This document shows positions 13,586 through 21,212 of a stretch of DNA of 40,360 nucleotides, piece by piece. The notes under the pieces are model-generated. The model was not told where the DNA came from. It saw only the letters and a program-made list of their open reading frames with translations, and ran no database searches. Source of the DNA: Blastococcus sp. Lineage in GTDB: Bacteria > Actinomycetota > Actinomycetes > Mycobacteriales > Geodermatophilaceae. Every line of letters begins with the position of its first letter. The first letter of the stretch is position 1. Location: the NCBI GenBank assembly GCA_025465355.1, contig JAODNN010000103.1:1-40360 (forward strand), read 5' to 3'. The translations under genes were made by a program, and so were the position numbers.

Positions 13586-13599
13586 AGGCTAGCTAGGCT
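13586..13599. promoter_or_regulatory. back-to-back leaderless promoters of fthC and galU
   Basis: TAGCCT on the minus strand (13591-13586) is 7 bases from the fthC GTG. TAGGCT on the plus strand (13594-13599) is 6 bases from the galU ATG. The two -10 hexamers are two bases apart in a 27-bp gap, so each polymerase would cover the other start and initiation should be mutually exclusive. Confidence 0.6.
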
Positions 13600-13605
13600 G
13601 CCGCC

Positions 13606-14541
13606 ATGTCGAGCCCCAGCGCCCGTCCGGCGACCAAGGCCGTCATCCCCGTTGCGGGAATGGGCACCCGGTTCCTGCCGGCCACGAAGGCCGTGCCCAA
13701 GGAACTGCTCCCGGTCGTCGACCGGCCCGCGCTCGCGTACATCGTCGAGGAGGCCGCCCGCGCGGGCCTGCCCGAGGTGCTCATGGTCACCGGCCGCAAC
13801 AAGGGGGCGATCGAGGACTTCTTCGACCGCACCCCCGAGCTCGAGGCCGCCCTGGAGAAGAAGGGCGACGCCGACCGGCTGGCCGAGGTGCGCGCCTCCA
13901 CCGACGTCGCCCAGGTGTACTTCGTCCGGCAGGGGGAGGCCCGCGGCCTGGGCCACGCGGTCCTGCAGGCCGCGGCGTTCGTGGGCGACGAGCCGTTCGC
14001 CGTCCTGCTGGGCGACGACCTCATCGACGAGCGCGACCACCTGCTCGAGCAGATGCTCGCCGTCCAGGCCGAGCACGGCGGTTCGGTGATCGCGCTGCTC
14101 GACGTCGGCCGGGAGAACATCGACAAGTACGGCGCGGTCGCCGTCGAGCCGCGGCCGGACGCCGCTGCTGCCTCGGGCGACGAGGTCGTTCTCGTCACCG
14201 GCCTGGTGGAGAAGCCCCCGGTCGACGAGGCGCCCAGCAGCCTGGCGATCATCGGGCGCTACGTGCTGGAGCCGCAGATCTTCGCGGTGCTGCGGGAGAC
14301 CGCCCCCGGGCGCGGCGACGAGATCCAGTTGACCGACGCGCTGGCCACCCTCGTCGAGCGGGGCCGGCCCGTCCACGGCGTCGTCTTCAGCGGCCGGCGT
14401 TACGACACCGGCGACCGGCTGGACTACCTGAAGGCCGTGATCCGGCTGGCCAGTGAACGCGATGATCTCGGTCCGCCGCTGCGTGCGTGGCTGCACGAGT
14501 TCGTCGCCGACCTGCCCGCAGAGGGCGCGTCGTCGTCCTGA
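13606..14541 (+). CDS. galU: UTP--glucose-1-phosphate uridylyltransferase
   Basis: A 311-residue cytoplasmic enzyme making UDP-glucose from UTP and glucose-1-phosphate, for cell-wall polysaccharides and glycolipids. Family motifs: VIPVAGMGTRFLPATKAVPKE (nucleotide loop), LPVVDRPALAYIVEEA, GEARGLGHAVLQAAAFVGDEPFAVLLGDDLID, VEKPPVDEAPSSLAIIGRYVL and DEIQLTDAL. Length is standard. The ATG lies 6 bases after a TAGGCT hexamer without a ribosome site, so the mRNA is probably leaderless. It leads the galU-glp-rimJ-sepX cluster; the 97-bp gap before glp carries a good ribosome-binding site, so co-transcription is likely. Confidence 0.96.
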   Translation: MSSPSARPATKAVIPVAGMGTRFLPATKAVPKELLPVVDRPALAYIVEEAARAGLPEVLMVTGRNKGAIEDFFDRTPELEAALEKKGDADRLAEVRASTDVAQVYFVRQGEARGLGHAVLQAAAFVGDEPFAVLLGDDLIDERDHLLEQMLAVQAEHGGSVIALLDVGRENIDKYGAVAVEPRPDAAAASGDEVVLVTGLVEKPPVDEAPSSLAIIGRYVLEPQIFAVLRETAPGRGDEIQLTDALATLVERGRPVHGVVFSGRRYDTGDRLDYLKAVIRLASERDDLGPPLRAWLHEFVADLPAEGASSS

Positions 14542-14638
14542 GCGGGCACCGGAGGGGCACCATCGACCGCCGAGGGCTGCTGCCGGCGATCGGTGAGCGG
14601 CGTGGCAGAGCGACGACGGTGGTGGGGAGGGTCCGCAC

Positions 14639-16117
14639 ATGAACGGCCAGGACAGCACGGGCGGCGCGTTCGACGGGCAGCGGGACACCGCCCAGCTGGA
14701 CATCCGGCAGGGCCTGGGGCATCCCGGGGCGCCGGCAGCCGGCCGTGACACCCAGGTCGTGGGCGCGCCGCCGCCGCCCACGGCCGCCGGGCCGGTTCCG
14801 CGACCGCAGTCCGGCCCGCTGCCCTCACGCAGGGGGGCCGGCGAGGAGCCGATCCCCGCGGCCACGGGCGAGCGGCCACCCCTCTCCGAGCCGGTGCGCA
14901 CGGTGGAACGGCACCTGGACGAGATCCTCGCCGCGGTGCCCCAGCCCGATCCGATCGAGCTCGCCGTCCTCGACGCGCAGGGGCTGCTCTGCGCCGAGGA
15001 GGTCGTCAGCCAGCGGGCTCTCCCGGCGTTCGACCAGGCCGCGCTCGATGGTTACGCCGCCCGGTCCGAGGACGTCGTCCGGGCGACCGTCGAGGCACCG
15101 GTGGAGCTCGCGGTCGTGGGGGAGAGCGTTGCCGGGGCCGATGCGCCGTCGTCGATCGGGCCCGGCCTGGCCCTGAAGGTTTCCGCGGGCGCGATGCTGC
15201 CGAGCGGCGCCGACGTCGTCGTCCCGGCCGTCTGGACCGACCAGGGGCCGGTCCGGGTAGCCGTGCAGGCCGGTCCGCCGGCCGGGAGCTACGTCCGTCG
15301 AACCGGGGACGACGTGGCGCCGGGTGACCCGGCCGTCCAGATCGGCACCCCCATCGGGCCGGCTCAGATCAGCCTGCTGGCCGCCGTCGGGCGGGAGCGT
15401 GTGCTGGTGCGACCGCGGCCGCGGATCGCCGTGGTCTGCGCGGGCAGCGAGCTGGTCGACGTCGGCACTGTGCCTGCCCCGGGCCAGGTCGTGGACGTGA
15501 ACAGCTACGCGCTCGCCGCCGCCGCCCGCGACGCCGGGGCCGACGCCTACCGCTCGGGCATCCTGCCGTCGGACAAGCGGCGGATGACCGAGGTCATCGA
15601 GAGCCAGCTGCTGCGCAGCGACCTGGTGCTGATCGCCGGCACCTTGTCCGGTAGCAGGTTCGACATGGTGCAGGAGGTCCTGGCCGAGCTCGGCCAGATG
15701 CGCTTCCGCCAGGTCACGATGCACCCCGGGCCGGCGCAGGGATTCGGGCGGCTGGGCCGGGACGAGGTGCCTGTCATCTGCGTGCCCGGTGAGCCGGTGG
15801 CCGCGCTGGTGTCCTTCGAGGTGTTCGTCCGGCCCGCCATCCGGCTGATGCTCGGCAAGCGGCAGCTCTTCCGGCGCACCGTGCAGGCGATCGCCGGCCA
15901 GTCGCTGATCTCCCCGCTGGGCTACCGCCAGTACCTCCACGGCACCGTCATGCGGCATCCGGACGGCGGCTACGTCGTCGAGCCGGTCGGCGACGGCACC
16001 GAGGCACTGCTGGCACGGATGGCGCGGGCCAACTGCCTGATCGTCATCGACGAGGACGTCACGGAGGTGGCCGCCGGCGGTCTGGTCACCGTGATGCCCC
16101 TGTTGCTCGGTGGCTGA
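14639..16117 (+). CDS. glp: gephyrin/MoeA-like divisome protein Glp
   Basis: A 492-residue MoeA-fold protein. In the actinobacterial galU-glp-rimJ-glpR order this MoeA paralogue is known to work in cell division, binding FtsZ and the membrane receptor GlpR, rather than in molybdenum cofactor insertion. Support in sequence: the MoeA GGVSxG/YD active-site region is altered (IAGTLSGSRFD, residues 332-342), MHPGKP-type Lys is lost (MHPGPAQGFG, 361-370), and GLPGNP reads CVPGEP (381-386). The first 85 residues are Pro/Gly-rich and disordered, an extension absent from typical MoeA, which starts near VRTVERHLDEIL. ATG 14639 has GGAGGG upstream; GTG 14895 is the alternative without extension. Confidence 0.85.
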   Translation: MNGQDSTGGAFDGQRDTAQLDIRQGLGHPGAPAAGRDTQVVGAPPPPTAAGPVPRPQSGPLPSRRGAGEEPIPAATGERPPLSEPVRTVERHLDEILAAVPQPDPIELAVLDAQGLLCAEEVVSQRALPAFDQAALDGYAARSEDVVRATVEAPVELAVVGESVAGADAPSSIGPGLALKVSAGAMLPSGADVVVPAVWTDQGPVRVAVQAGPPAGSYVRRTGDDVAPGDPAVQIGTPIGPAQISLLAAVGRERVLVRPRPRIAVVCAGSELVDVGTVPAPGQVVDVNSYALAAAARDAGADAYRSGILPSDKRRMTEVIESQLLRSDLVLIAGTLSGSRFDMVQEVLAELGQMRFRQVTMHPGPAQGFGRLGRDEVPVICVPGEPVAALVSFEVFVRPAIRLMLGKRQLFRRTVQAIAGQSLISPLGYRQYLHGTVMRHPDGGYVVEPVGDGTEALLARMARANCLIVIDEDVTEVAAGGLVTVMPLLLGG

Positions 16118-16185
16118 CGATTCCTGCCTCCGACTCCGTCCTGCACCCGGGCTGGCCGGCGCGGCTCACCTGGGGGCCGGTCGAG

Positions 16186-16746
16186 GTGCACCCGCTGCGC
16201 CGTCGCGATGCCGTCGAATGGAGTCGGCTGCGGCAGGCCAATGAGGACTGGCTCAGCCCGTGGGAGCCGACCGCGGCCCTGCCCTGGCGGGATCGGCACA
16301 CCCCCGTCGCCTACCGCGCCATGCGGCGGGCGGTGGCCCGCCGGGCGCGGCTGGGCACGTCGGTGCCCTTCGCCATTCGAGTGGACGGTCGCCTCGCCGG
16401 CCAGGTGACCGTGGACAACATCGTCCGCGGCGCACTCCGCTCGGGTTATCTGGGTTACTGGATCGACCGCGCGGTCGCCGGCCGGGGCATGGGGTCGCTG
16501 GCCGTGGCGCTGGTGTGCGACCACGCGTTCGGCCAGGTCGGGCTGCACCGGCTGCAGGCCGACATCCGCCCGGAGAACCTGCCGAGCCAGCGGCTGGTCG
16601 AGCGGCTGGGGTTCCGCCAGGAGGGCCGGCTCCGCCGGTACCTGGACATCGACGGAGACTGGCGTGACCACCTCGCGTATGCGCTGCTGGCCGAGGACGT
16701 GCCCGGTGGCGTGCTGGCCCGCTGGCGGGAGCGGCTAGCACGCTGA
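16186..16746 (+). CDS. rimJ: RimJ-type GNAT N-acetyltransferase
   Basis: A GNAT-fold acetyltransferase of the RimJ group (ribosomal protein N-terminal acetylation in E. coli; in actinobacteria the substrate is less certain). Visible: VPFAIRVDGRLAGQVTVDNI, LGYWIDRAVAGRGMGSLAVAL (acetyl-CoA loop) and LHRLQADIRPENLPSQRLVERLGFRQEG. The annotated start is the first standard codon, GTG 16186, giving 186 residues. The frame is open upstream and encodes LHPGWPARLTWGPVEV, which looks like the conserved beginning of RimJ homologues. No ATG, GTG or TTG lies there, so a CTG at 16114 (overlapping the glp stop, CTGA) or 16141 could be the true start. It sits between glp and sepX as in other actinobacteria. 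Confidence 0.88.
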   Translation: MHPLRRRDAVEWSRLRQANEDWLSPWEPTAALPWRDRHTPVAYRAMRRAVARRARLGTSVPFAIRVDGRLAGQVTVDNIVRGALRSGYLGYWIDRAVAGRGMGSLAVALVCDHAFGQVGLHRLQADIRPENLPSQRLVERLGFRQEGRLRRYLDIDGDWRDHLAYALLAEDVPGGVLARWRERLAR

Positions 16747-16899
16747 ACCCGGGTGGGGGCGGAGCGTCTTGTCGACACGCCGACCCTCGTCACACCGGCC
16801 ACACGCGACCTCGACGACACACCGCGCGCCTCCCTCATTCGGGGGTTGTTCCTGCATAACCTGCCGTCGCGAGTGACTGATGTGACAGGTGGTGTTCGA

Positions 16900-17601
16900 A
16901 TGGGATCGGGCGTGCTCTTGGCCGCTCTGGTCGTTCTCTGGTTCGTCGTGCTGGTGCCCATGGTGGTGACCCGCGGCGACACGCAGGGAGGCCGCGCGGA
17001 ACTGGCCGACTCGGGCCGAACGCTGCAACGGCGCCGGACGGTGGACCCCGTGGTCCATGCCGACACCGAGCGCGTCTCGGTCGATCGTGACCTGCTGCGC
17101 ACCAGTGGCGAGCTGCGGGTGGACGTGCACGCCTTCCGGCGGCGCACGCTCGCAGGTCTGGTCACCCTCGCCGTCCTGTCGCTGGCCGGGGCGCTCCTCT
17201 ACAGCCCCTGGGTGTGGACGGCGAACCTCGTCCTCGACGTCGCCGTCGTCGGCTACCTGCTGGTGCTGCGCAAGGTCGCGCGGCGGGAACGCCTGGCCGC
17301 CCGCCGGGCCGCTCGTGCCGCCGCCCGCGAGGCACTGCGGTCGCCGCGTCAGGTCCCCGTGCCGCGTACCGCCCCGGTCGCCGCGCCGGATGCAGCGGTG
17401 CACGAGACCGTCGTGCCGCAGCTTCCGCACCCGAGCGTTCCGCTCGCTCCCGTGCACCCGCTGCGCCCGGGCCGGGTGGTGGTGGCACGGACGCCGACAC
17501 CGGCCGGTTGGCAGCAGAGCGCCGTCGTCGGCCTGGACGACGACGACATCGGATTCGCCGACATCGACGTCTACCAGCCGCGGCGGGTGGCCAACGCCTG
17601 A
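16900..17601 (+). CDS. sepX: divisome membrane protein SepX/GlpR
   Basis: A 233-residue membrane protein in the position of SepX (Streptomyces) or GlpR (Corynebacterium), the membrane partner of Glp in septation. TM1 is at residues 3-23 (GVLLAALVVLWFVVLVPMVV), followed by a short charged loop and then LRVDVHAFRRRTLAGLVTLAVLSLAGALLYSPWVW with a further hydrophobic stretch VLDVAVVGYLLVL. A very basic Arg/Ala segment (RRERLAARRAARAAAREALR) and a Pro-rich tail follow, ending with DDDDIGFADIDVYQPRRVA. The last motif resembles the conserved C-terminal end of this family. ATG 16900 gives a TM at the usual place; GTG 16873 is an alternative. A strong hairpin follows it. Confidence 0.88.
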   Translation: MGSGVLLAALVVLWFVVLVPMVVTRGDTQGGRAELADSGRTLQRRRTVDPVVHADTERVSVDRDLLRTSGELRVDVHAFRRRTLAGLVTLAVLSLAGALLYSPWVWTANLVLDVAVVGYLLVLRKVARRERLAARRAARAAAREALRSPRQVPVPRTAPVAAPDAAVHETVVPQLPHPSVPLAPVHPLRPGRVVVARTPTPAGWQQSAVVGLDDDDIGFADIDVYQPRRVANA

Positions 17602-17608
17602 CGTGACC

Positions 17609-17640
17609 CCTCCGGCGCCGCCCCTGCGCGGTGCCGGAGG
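17609..17640 (+). terminator. hairpin after sepX
   Basis: CCTCCGGCGCCGC (17609-17621) pairs fully with GCGGTGCCGGAGG (17628-17640), a 13-bp stem with one G-U pair and a 6-base loop. There is no T-run after it. It separates sepX from the tRNA-Ala promoter. Confidence 0.6.
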
Positions 17641-17666
17641 TGCCGGGCGGTAAGCTGTCCGGCGAA

Positions 17667-17740
17667 GGGGCTGTGGCGCAGTCCGGTAGCGCACCTCGTT
17701 CGCATCGAGGGGGTCAGGGGTTCAACTCCCCTCAGCTCCA
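17667..17740 (+). tRNA. tRNA-Ala(CGC)
   Basis: A 74-base cloverleaf. Acceptor GGGGCTG pairs with CAGCTCC and includes the G3-U70 pair that marks alanine tRNAs. D-arm GCGC/GCGC; anticodon stem CCTCG/CGAGG with loop TTCGCAT, anticodon CGC, reading GCG; T-arm AGGGG/CCCCT with loop TTCAACT. CCA is not encoded (A73 is followed by CAC). A TAAGCT -10 box (17651-17656) lies 10 bases upstream of the gene. Confidence 0.95.
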
Positions 17741-17762
17741 CACCTTCACCGCACGACACCGA

Positions 17763-17798
17763 CGCCGTCGGGGCATCCGCCCCGGCGGCGTTCGTCGT
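17763..17798 (+). terminator. terminator after tRNA-Ala
   Basis: CGCCGTCGGGGC (17763-17774), a 4-base loop, and GCCCCGGCGGCG (17779-17790) form a 12-bp stem with one G-U pair, followed by TTCGTCGTT. It lies 22 bases after the tRNA. Confidence 0.7.
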
Positions 17799-17907
17799 TC
17801 CGGGCGGCGACCTGCAGGATGCGCCGACACAGTTCCGAGGGGCATCATCGCTGATTGGTCACCGCCGCAGGCGGAGGACCGGGCCGGCCGCGAGGAGGCG
17901 GGCGCAG

Positions 17908-18123
17908 GTGGACCGCGAGGTGGTCGGCAAGGTCGGGATGGTGGTCACCCGCATCCGCGGCGGAGACCTGCCCGGCGAGGTCCGCGTGACGGTCCGCGGA
18001 GCCCACGAGACGTTCATCGCCTACAGCGACACTCCGGTCGAGCGGCACGAGACGGTGCTGGTGTTCCACTCCCGCGGCAACCGCGCGGTCGACGTGGAGC
18101 CCGCCCCATGGGCCGCGCTGTGA
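17908..18123 (+). CDS. small NfeD-like OB-fold protein paired with flotillin
   Basis: A 71-residue protein with no membrane segment, made of beta-strands in an OB-like pattern: VGKVGMVVTRIRGGDLPGEVRVTVRG, ETFIAYSDTPVERHETVLVFHSRGNRAVDVEP. This resembles the soluble C-terminal OB domain of NfeD proteins (G-x-G-x-a-x-T-x-l-x-G pattern), which are routinely encoded beside flotillins. In this case only the OB part is present, as in short NfeD forms. GTG 17908 has GAGGAGG 9 bases upstream. It ends 53 bp before the flotillin gene, so the two are probably one operon. Confidence 0.7.
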   Translation: MDREVVGKVGMVVTRIRGGDLPGEVRVTVRGAHETFIAYSDTPVERHETVLVFHSRGNRAVDVEPAPWAAL

Positions 18124-18176
18124 CTTCCCGGGCGACCGGTGCCGTCGGCGCCGCCGGGATATGAGAAGAGGAACCA

Positions 18177-19334
18177 ATGTTCGGCTATCGAGTGCCGGCA
18201 CCCAACGAGGCGCTGCTCATCTCCGGTGGGAAGCGGAGTACCTCCGACGAGCTGTCCTTCCGCATCGTGGTGGGGCACGGCGCGTTCGTCCTGCCCATCG
18301 TCCGCAAGGCGTCCTTCCTGACCCTGGCCATGCAGGAGGCCGAGGTGGTCGAGGATTGCTACACCCAGCAGGGCCTGACGCTCGGGGTGCAAGCGGTCAT
18401 CGCCTTCAAGGTCGGTGACGACCCGGAGAGCATCAGCGCGGCGGCACGCCGCTTCCAGGCCGACCAGCGGCAGATGGCGGCTCTCGTGGGGCGCATCTTC
18501 AGCGGCCATCTCCGGTCGATCATCGGCAGCATGACCGTGGAGAGCATCATCCGGGACCAGCAGCGCCTCGGTGAGGCCATCCTCGACGCGTCGAAGCTGG
18601 AGATGGCCCGGATCGGCCTCGCCGTCGACTCGTTGCAGATCAGCCAGATCGACGACCGCGGCAGCGGCTACATCGCTGCGCTCGCCGCTCCGCACCAGGC
18701 GTCGGTCAACCAGGCGGCGCACATCGCCCAGTCGATCGCCGACCAGGCCGCCGCCCAGGCCCGGCAGGAGAGCGACCGCAATCAGGCCGAGTACGCCCGG
18801 CAGACCGCGATCGCCCGCGCCCAGTACCAGGCCGAGATCGACCGCGCGCAGCAGGAGGCGGCCCAGGCCGGTCCGCTGGCGTCGGCCCGGGCGCAGCAGG
18901 CCGTCCTCGCCGAGCAGGCCAAGGTGGCGCAGCGGAACGCCGAGCTGCGGGAGGCCCAGCTGCAGGCCGAGGTGGTCAAGCCCGCCCGGGCAGAGGCCGA
19001 GCGGGTGCGCATCGCGGCCGAGGCGCAGGCCGATGCCACCCGGCTGGCCGCCGAGGCCGCCGCGAGCTCGAACCGGATCGCCTTGGACCAGGCGGTGATC
19101 GCCCAGTTGCCGGAGCTGGTCCGGGCCGCGGCGCAGGGTTTGCAGGGCGCCAACCTCACGGTGCTCAACGGCGCCGAGGGCCTCAACGAGACTGTCGCGT
19201 CGATGGCCGCCCAGGGGGCAACGGTCCTGCGGACCGTGCTCGACGGGCTGGACAGGCGTGCGACGAGTTCTCCGGCGGCCGAGCGGGGCGCCGTGAACGG
19301 AAGGCCGGCTGAGCGCGTGGAGCTGGAGGGCTGA
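18177..19334 (+). CDS. SPFH/flotillin family protein
   Basis: A 385-residue flotillin-like scaffold. Residues 1-165 form an SPFH (Band 7) domain: MFGYRVPAPNEALLISGG, VVGHGAFVLPIVRKASFLTLAMQEAEV, DDPESISAAARRF, RSIIGSMTVESIIRDQQRLGEAILDASKLEMARIGLAVDSLQISQI. Then comes a long Ala/Glu/Arg coiled coil to about 310 (QAAAQARQESDRNQAEYARQ, EAERVRIAAEAQADATRLAAEAAASSN). There is no N-terminal membrane helix, so membrane attachment must differ from classical flotillin. AGAGGAA precedes ATG 18177. Together with the upstream NfeD-like OB gene it should mark membrane microdomains. It ends at a strong bidirectional terminator. Confidence 0.9.
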   Translation: MFGYRVPAPNEALLISGGKRSTSDELSFRIVVGHGAFVLPIVRKASFLTLAMQEAEVVEDCYTQQGLTLGVQAVIAFKVGDDPESISAAARRFQADQRQMAALVGRIFSGHLRSIIGSMTVESIIRDQQRLGEAILDASKLEMARIGLAVDSLQISQIDDRGSGYIAALAAPHQASVNQAAHIAQSIADQAAAQARQESDRNQAEYARQTAIARAQYQAEIDRAQQEAAQAGPLASARAQQAVLAEQAKVAQRNAELREAQLQAEVVKPARAEAERVRIAAEAQADATRLAAEAAASSNRIALDQAVIAQLPELVRAAAQGLQGANLTVLNGAEGLNETVASMAAQGATVLRTVLDGLDRRATSSPAAERGAVNGRPAERVELEG

Positions 19335-19358
19335 TCACGCCGGCGTCCCGTTCCTAGG

Positions 19359-19400
19359 AGAGCCCGGTGCCGCCCCACCGTCGGGGCGGCACCGGGCTCT
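19359..19400. terminator. strong bidirectional terminator between flotillin and MFS genes
   Basis: AGAGCCCGGTGCCGCCCC (19359-19376) pairs perfectly with GGGGCGGCACCGGGCTCT (19383-19400) around a 6-base loop, an 18-bp stem. It lies between convergent genes and should stop transcription in both directions. Confidence 0.85.
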
Positions 19401-19411
19401 TCGTCAGGCCG

Positions 19412-20719
19412 TCAGTGCCGTCCGGAGGCCTCGGTCTGCAGCTCGCTGTCGATCGCGGCAGCGGCGCCGCCGAACTCGTCGGCGACCTCTCCCGCCACGT
19501 CGTCCAGCCGGCCGTGGTCGGAGGCGGCGTGACCGTTCTCGTCGAGACCGGCGTCCGCCGCACCCAGCATCCGGTGTCCGGTGGAGAGGACCAGCACGGC
19601 GAGGAGGACGGTGCCCGCACCCACGTAGAAGGGCACGTGCAGGTCGAAGGCGTCGACCAGCTTGCCGGCGACGAAGGGCGCCAGGCCGCCGCCGAGGAAG
19701 CGGACGAAGCCGTAGGCCGCCGAGGCCACCGGCCGCTCGACCGGGGAGACGAGCATGACCGCCTGGGTGGTCAGCGTGTTGTTGATGCCGATGAAGATGC
19801 CGGCTGCGATCACGCAGGTGATCAACACGGCCCGATGGTCGACGAACAGGCCGATGATCAGCAGGTCGACGGCGAAGAAGCCCAGCGCGCCGTAGAGCGA
19901 GCGGGCGGTGCCGAAGCGGGCCTGCAGCCGCGGCGCGCCGATCACGGAGAAGAAGGCCACCAGCAGGCCCCAGCCGAAGAAGACGAAGCCGAGCTGGATC
20001 GCGGAGAGCTTCATGGGGAACGGCGCATAGCCCAGCATCGTGAAGAAGCCCCAGTTGTAGAGCAGCGCGGTGATGCTCATCGTCAGCAGCCCGCGGTGCC
20101 GCAGCGCGCGCAGCGGGGCGCCCAGCGACGTCGGGTGCGCCGGCTTCGGGGTCTTGTCGAGGAGGACGGCGGTGGCGACGAGCGCGATCGCCATCAGCAC
20201 CGCGACGCCGAAGAACGGTCCCCGCCAGCTGATGTCGCCGAGCAGGCCGCCGACGAGCGGGCCGGCGGCGATGCCCAGCCCCAGGGCGGCCTCGTAGAGC
20301 ACGATCGCGCCCGCGAAGCCGCCGGACGCCGACGCGACGATGACCGCGAGCGAGGTGGCGATGAACAGCGCGTTGCCCAGGCCCCAGCCGGCCCGGAAGC
20401 CGACGATGCCGCCGATCGAGCCGGACGACCCGGCCAGCGCGGCGAAGATGACGATGATCGTCAGGCCGGCGATCAGCGTGCGCTTGGCGCCGAGCCGGCT
20501 GGACACCCAGTTGGTGCCCAGCATCGCCACCGCCGTGACCACCAGGTAGCTGGTGAACAGCAGGGTCACCTGGCTCGCTGTCGCATGCAGCTGGGTGGCC
20601 AGCGCGGGCAGGATGGGGTCGACGAGGCCGATGCCCATGAAGCTGACGACGCAGGCGAAGGCCACGGCGTAGACCGCCTTCGGCTGCTTGAACATGCTCG
20701 AGCCGGTGGCAGTGCTCAC
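19412..20719 (-). CDS. MFS transporter (drug/metabolite:H+ type)
   Basis: A 435-residue major-facilitator transporter. TM1 is VYAVAFACVVSFMGIGLVDPILPAL, and the motif-A loop reads WVSSRLGAKRTLIAGLT. Twelve hydrophobic segments are visible, ending near HVPFYVGAGTVLLAVLVLS, with a hydrophilic acidic tail of about 50 residues. The LVDPILPALATQL start is common in multidrug efflux MFS proteins. GTG 20719 overlaps the stop of the upstream MarR gene by 4 bases (GTGA), so the pair is one translationally coupled unit in which the MarR protein very likely controls its own transporter. Substrate not determinable. Confidence 0.9.
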   Translation of the reverse strand: MSTATGSSMFKQPKAVYAVAFACVVSFMGIGLVDPILPALATQLHATASQVTLLFTSYLVVTAVAMLGTNWVSSRLGAKRTLIAGLTIIVIFAALAGSSGSIGGIVGFRAGWGLGNALFIATSLAVIVASASGGFAGAIVLYEAALGLGIAAGPLVGGLLGDISWRGPFFGVAVLMAIALVATAVLLDKTPKPAHPTSLGAPLRALRHRGLLTMSITALLYNWGFFTMLGYAPFPMKLSAIQLGFVFFGWGLLVAFFSVIGAPRLQARFGTARSLYGALGFFAVDLLIIGLFVDHRAVLITCVIAAGIFIGINNTLTTQAVMLVSPVERPVASAAYGFVRFLGGGLAPFVAGKLVDAFDLHVPFYVGAGTVLLAVLVLSTGHRMLGAADAGLDENGHAASDHGRLDDVAGEVADEFGGAAAAIDSELQTEASGRH

Positions 20720-21168
20720 CGGTTCACCTCCGGAGATGTGGACGACCGGCGCAGGGCGTCGGCCAGGCGGGCGAGTGCCGGGAGTGCGTCGTCGATGCGC
20801 GACGCGTCGGCGGGGGAGAGGTCGGCCAGCGCACGGGTCAAGCGGTCGGCGCGGTCGGCGCGACGCTGCGCCAGCAGTTCCGCGCCGGCGGGGGTCAGGT
20901 CCAGCACGACGACGCGCGCGTCCTGGGGATCCCCGCCGCGCCGCAGCAGGCCCTGGTCGACCAGACGGGCGACGAGGGTGCTCATCGAGGGCTGCGTGAC
21001 CCCCTCGGCGATGGCCAGTTCCGTCAGTCGCGCCGGCCCGTTCCGCTGGATGCGGGCGAGGGTCGCCGCGGCGGTACGGCTCAGCTCCTGGCGCGGGGCG
21101 CCGAGGGTGCCGAGCTGGAGGATGACCGCGGCGAGGTCATCGACCAGCGCGGCAGCGGAAGAGTGCAC
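20716..21168 (-). CDS. MarR-family regulator of the MFS transporter
   Basis: A 150-residue winged-helix protein: LVDDLAAVILQLG, LSRTAAATLARIQRNGPARLTELAIAEGVTQPSMSTLVARLVDQGLLRRGGDPQDARVVVLDLTPAGAELL. The TQPSMSTLVARL recognition helix and DPQDARV wing are typical. The start was set at GTG 21168; a TTG at 21189 would lie upstream of the likely transcription start. GTTGT-N5-ACAAC (21176-21190) lies directly before the start and probably is the operator for autorepression and control of the coupled MFS gene. It follows pmt on the same strand with a 44-base gap. Confidence 0.9.
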   Translation of the reverse strand: MHSSAAALVDDLAAVILQLGTLGAPRQELSRTAAATLARIQRNGPARLTELAIAEGVTQPSMSTLVARLVDQGLLRRGGDPQDARVVVLDLTPAGAELLAQRRADRADRLTRALADLSPADASRIDDALPALARLADALRRSSTSPEVNR

Positions 21169-21175
21169 ACATTCG

Positions 21176-21190
21176 GTTGTACAGGACAAC
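21176..21190. promoter_or_regulatory. palindromic operator of marR-MFS pair
   Basis: GTTGTACAGGACAAC is a perfect GTTGT-N5-ACAAC palindrome 8 bases before the GTG of the marR gene. Minus-strand TACATA just upstream could be the -10, which would place the palindrome over the transcription start. Confidence 0.6.
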
Positions 21191-21212
21191 TATGTATTTG
21201 GCCAGACGGCGC

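Noticed and set aside
17667-17740. tRNA-Ala as an integration site
   Set aside because: No integrase, no second copy of the tRNA 3' end and no foreign-looking genes lie next to it; neighbours fit the host style.
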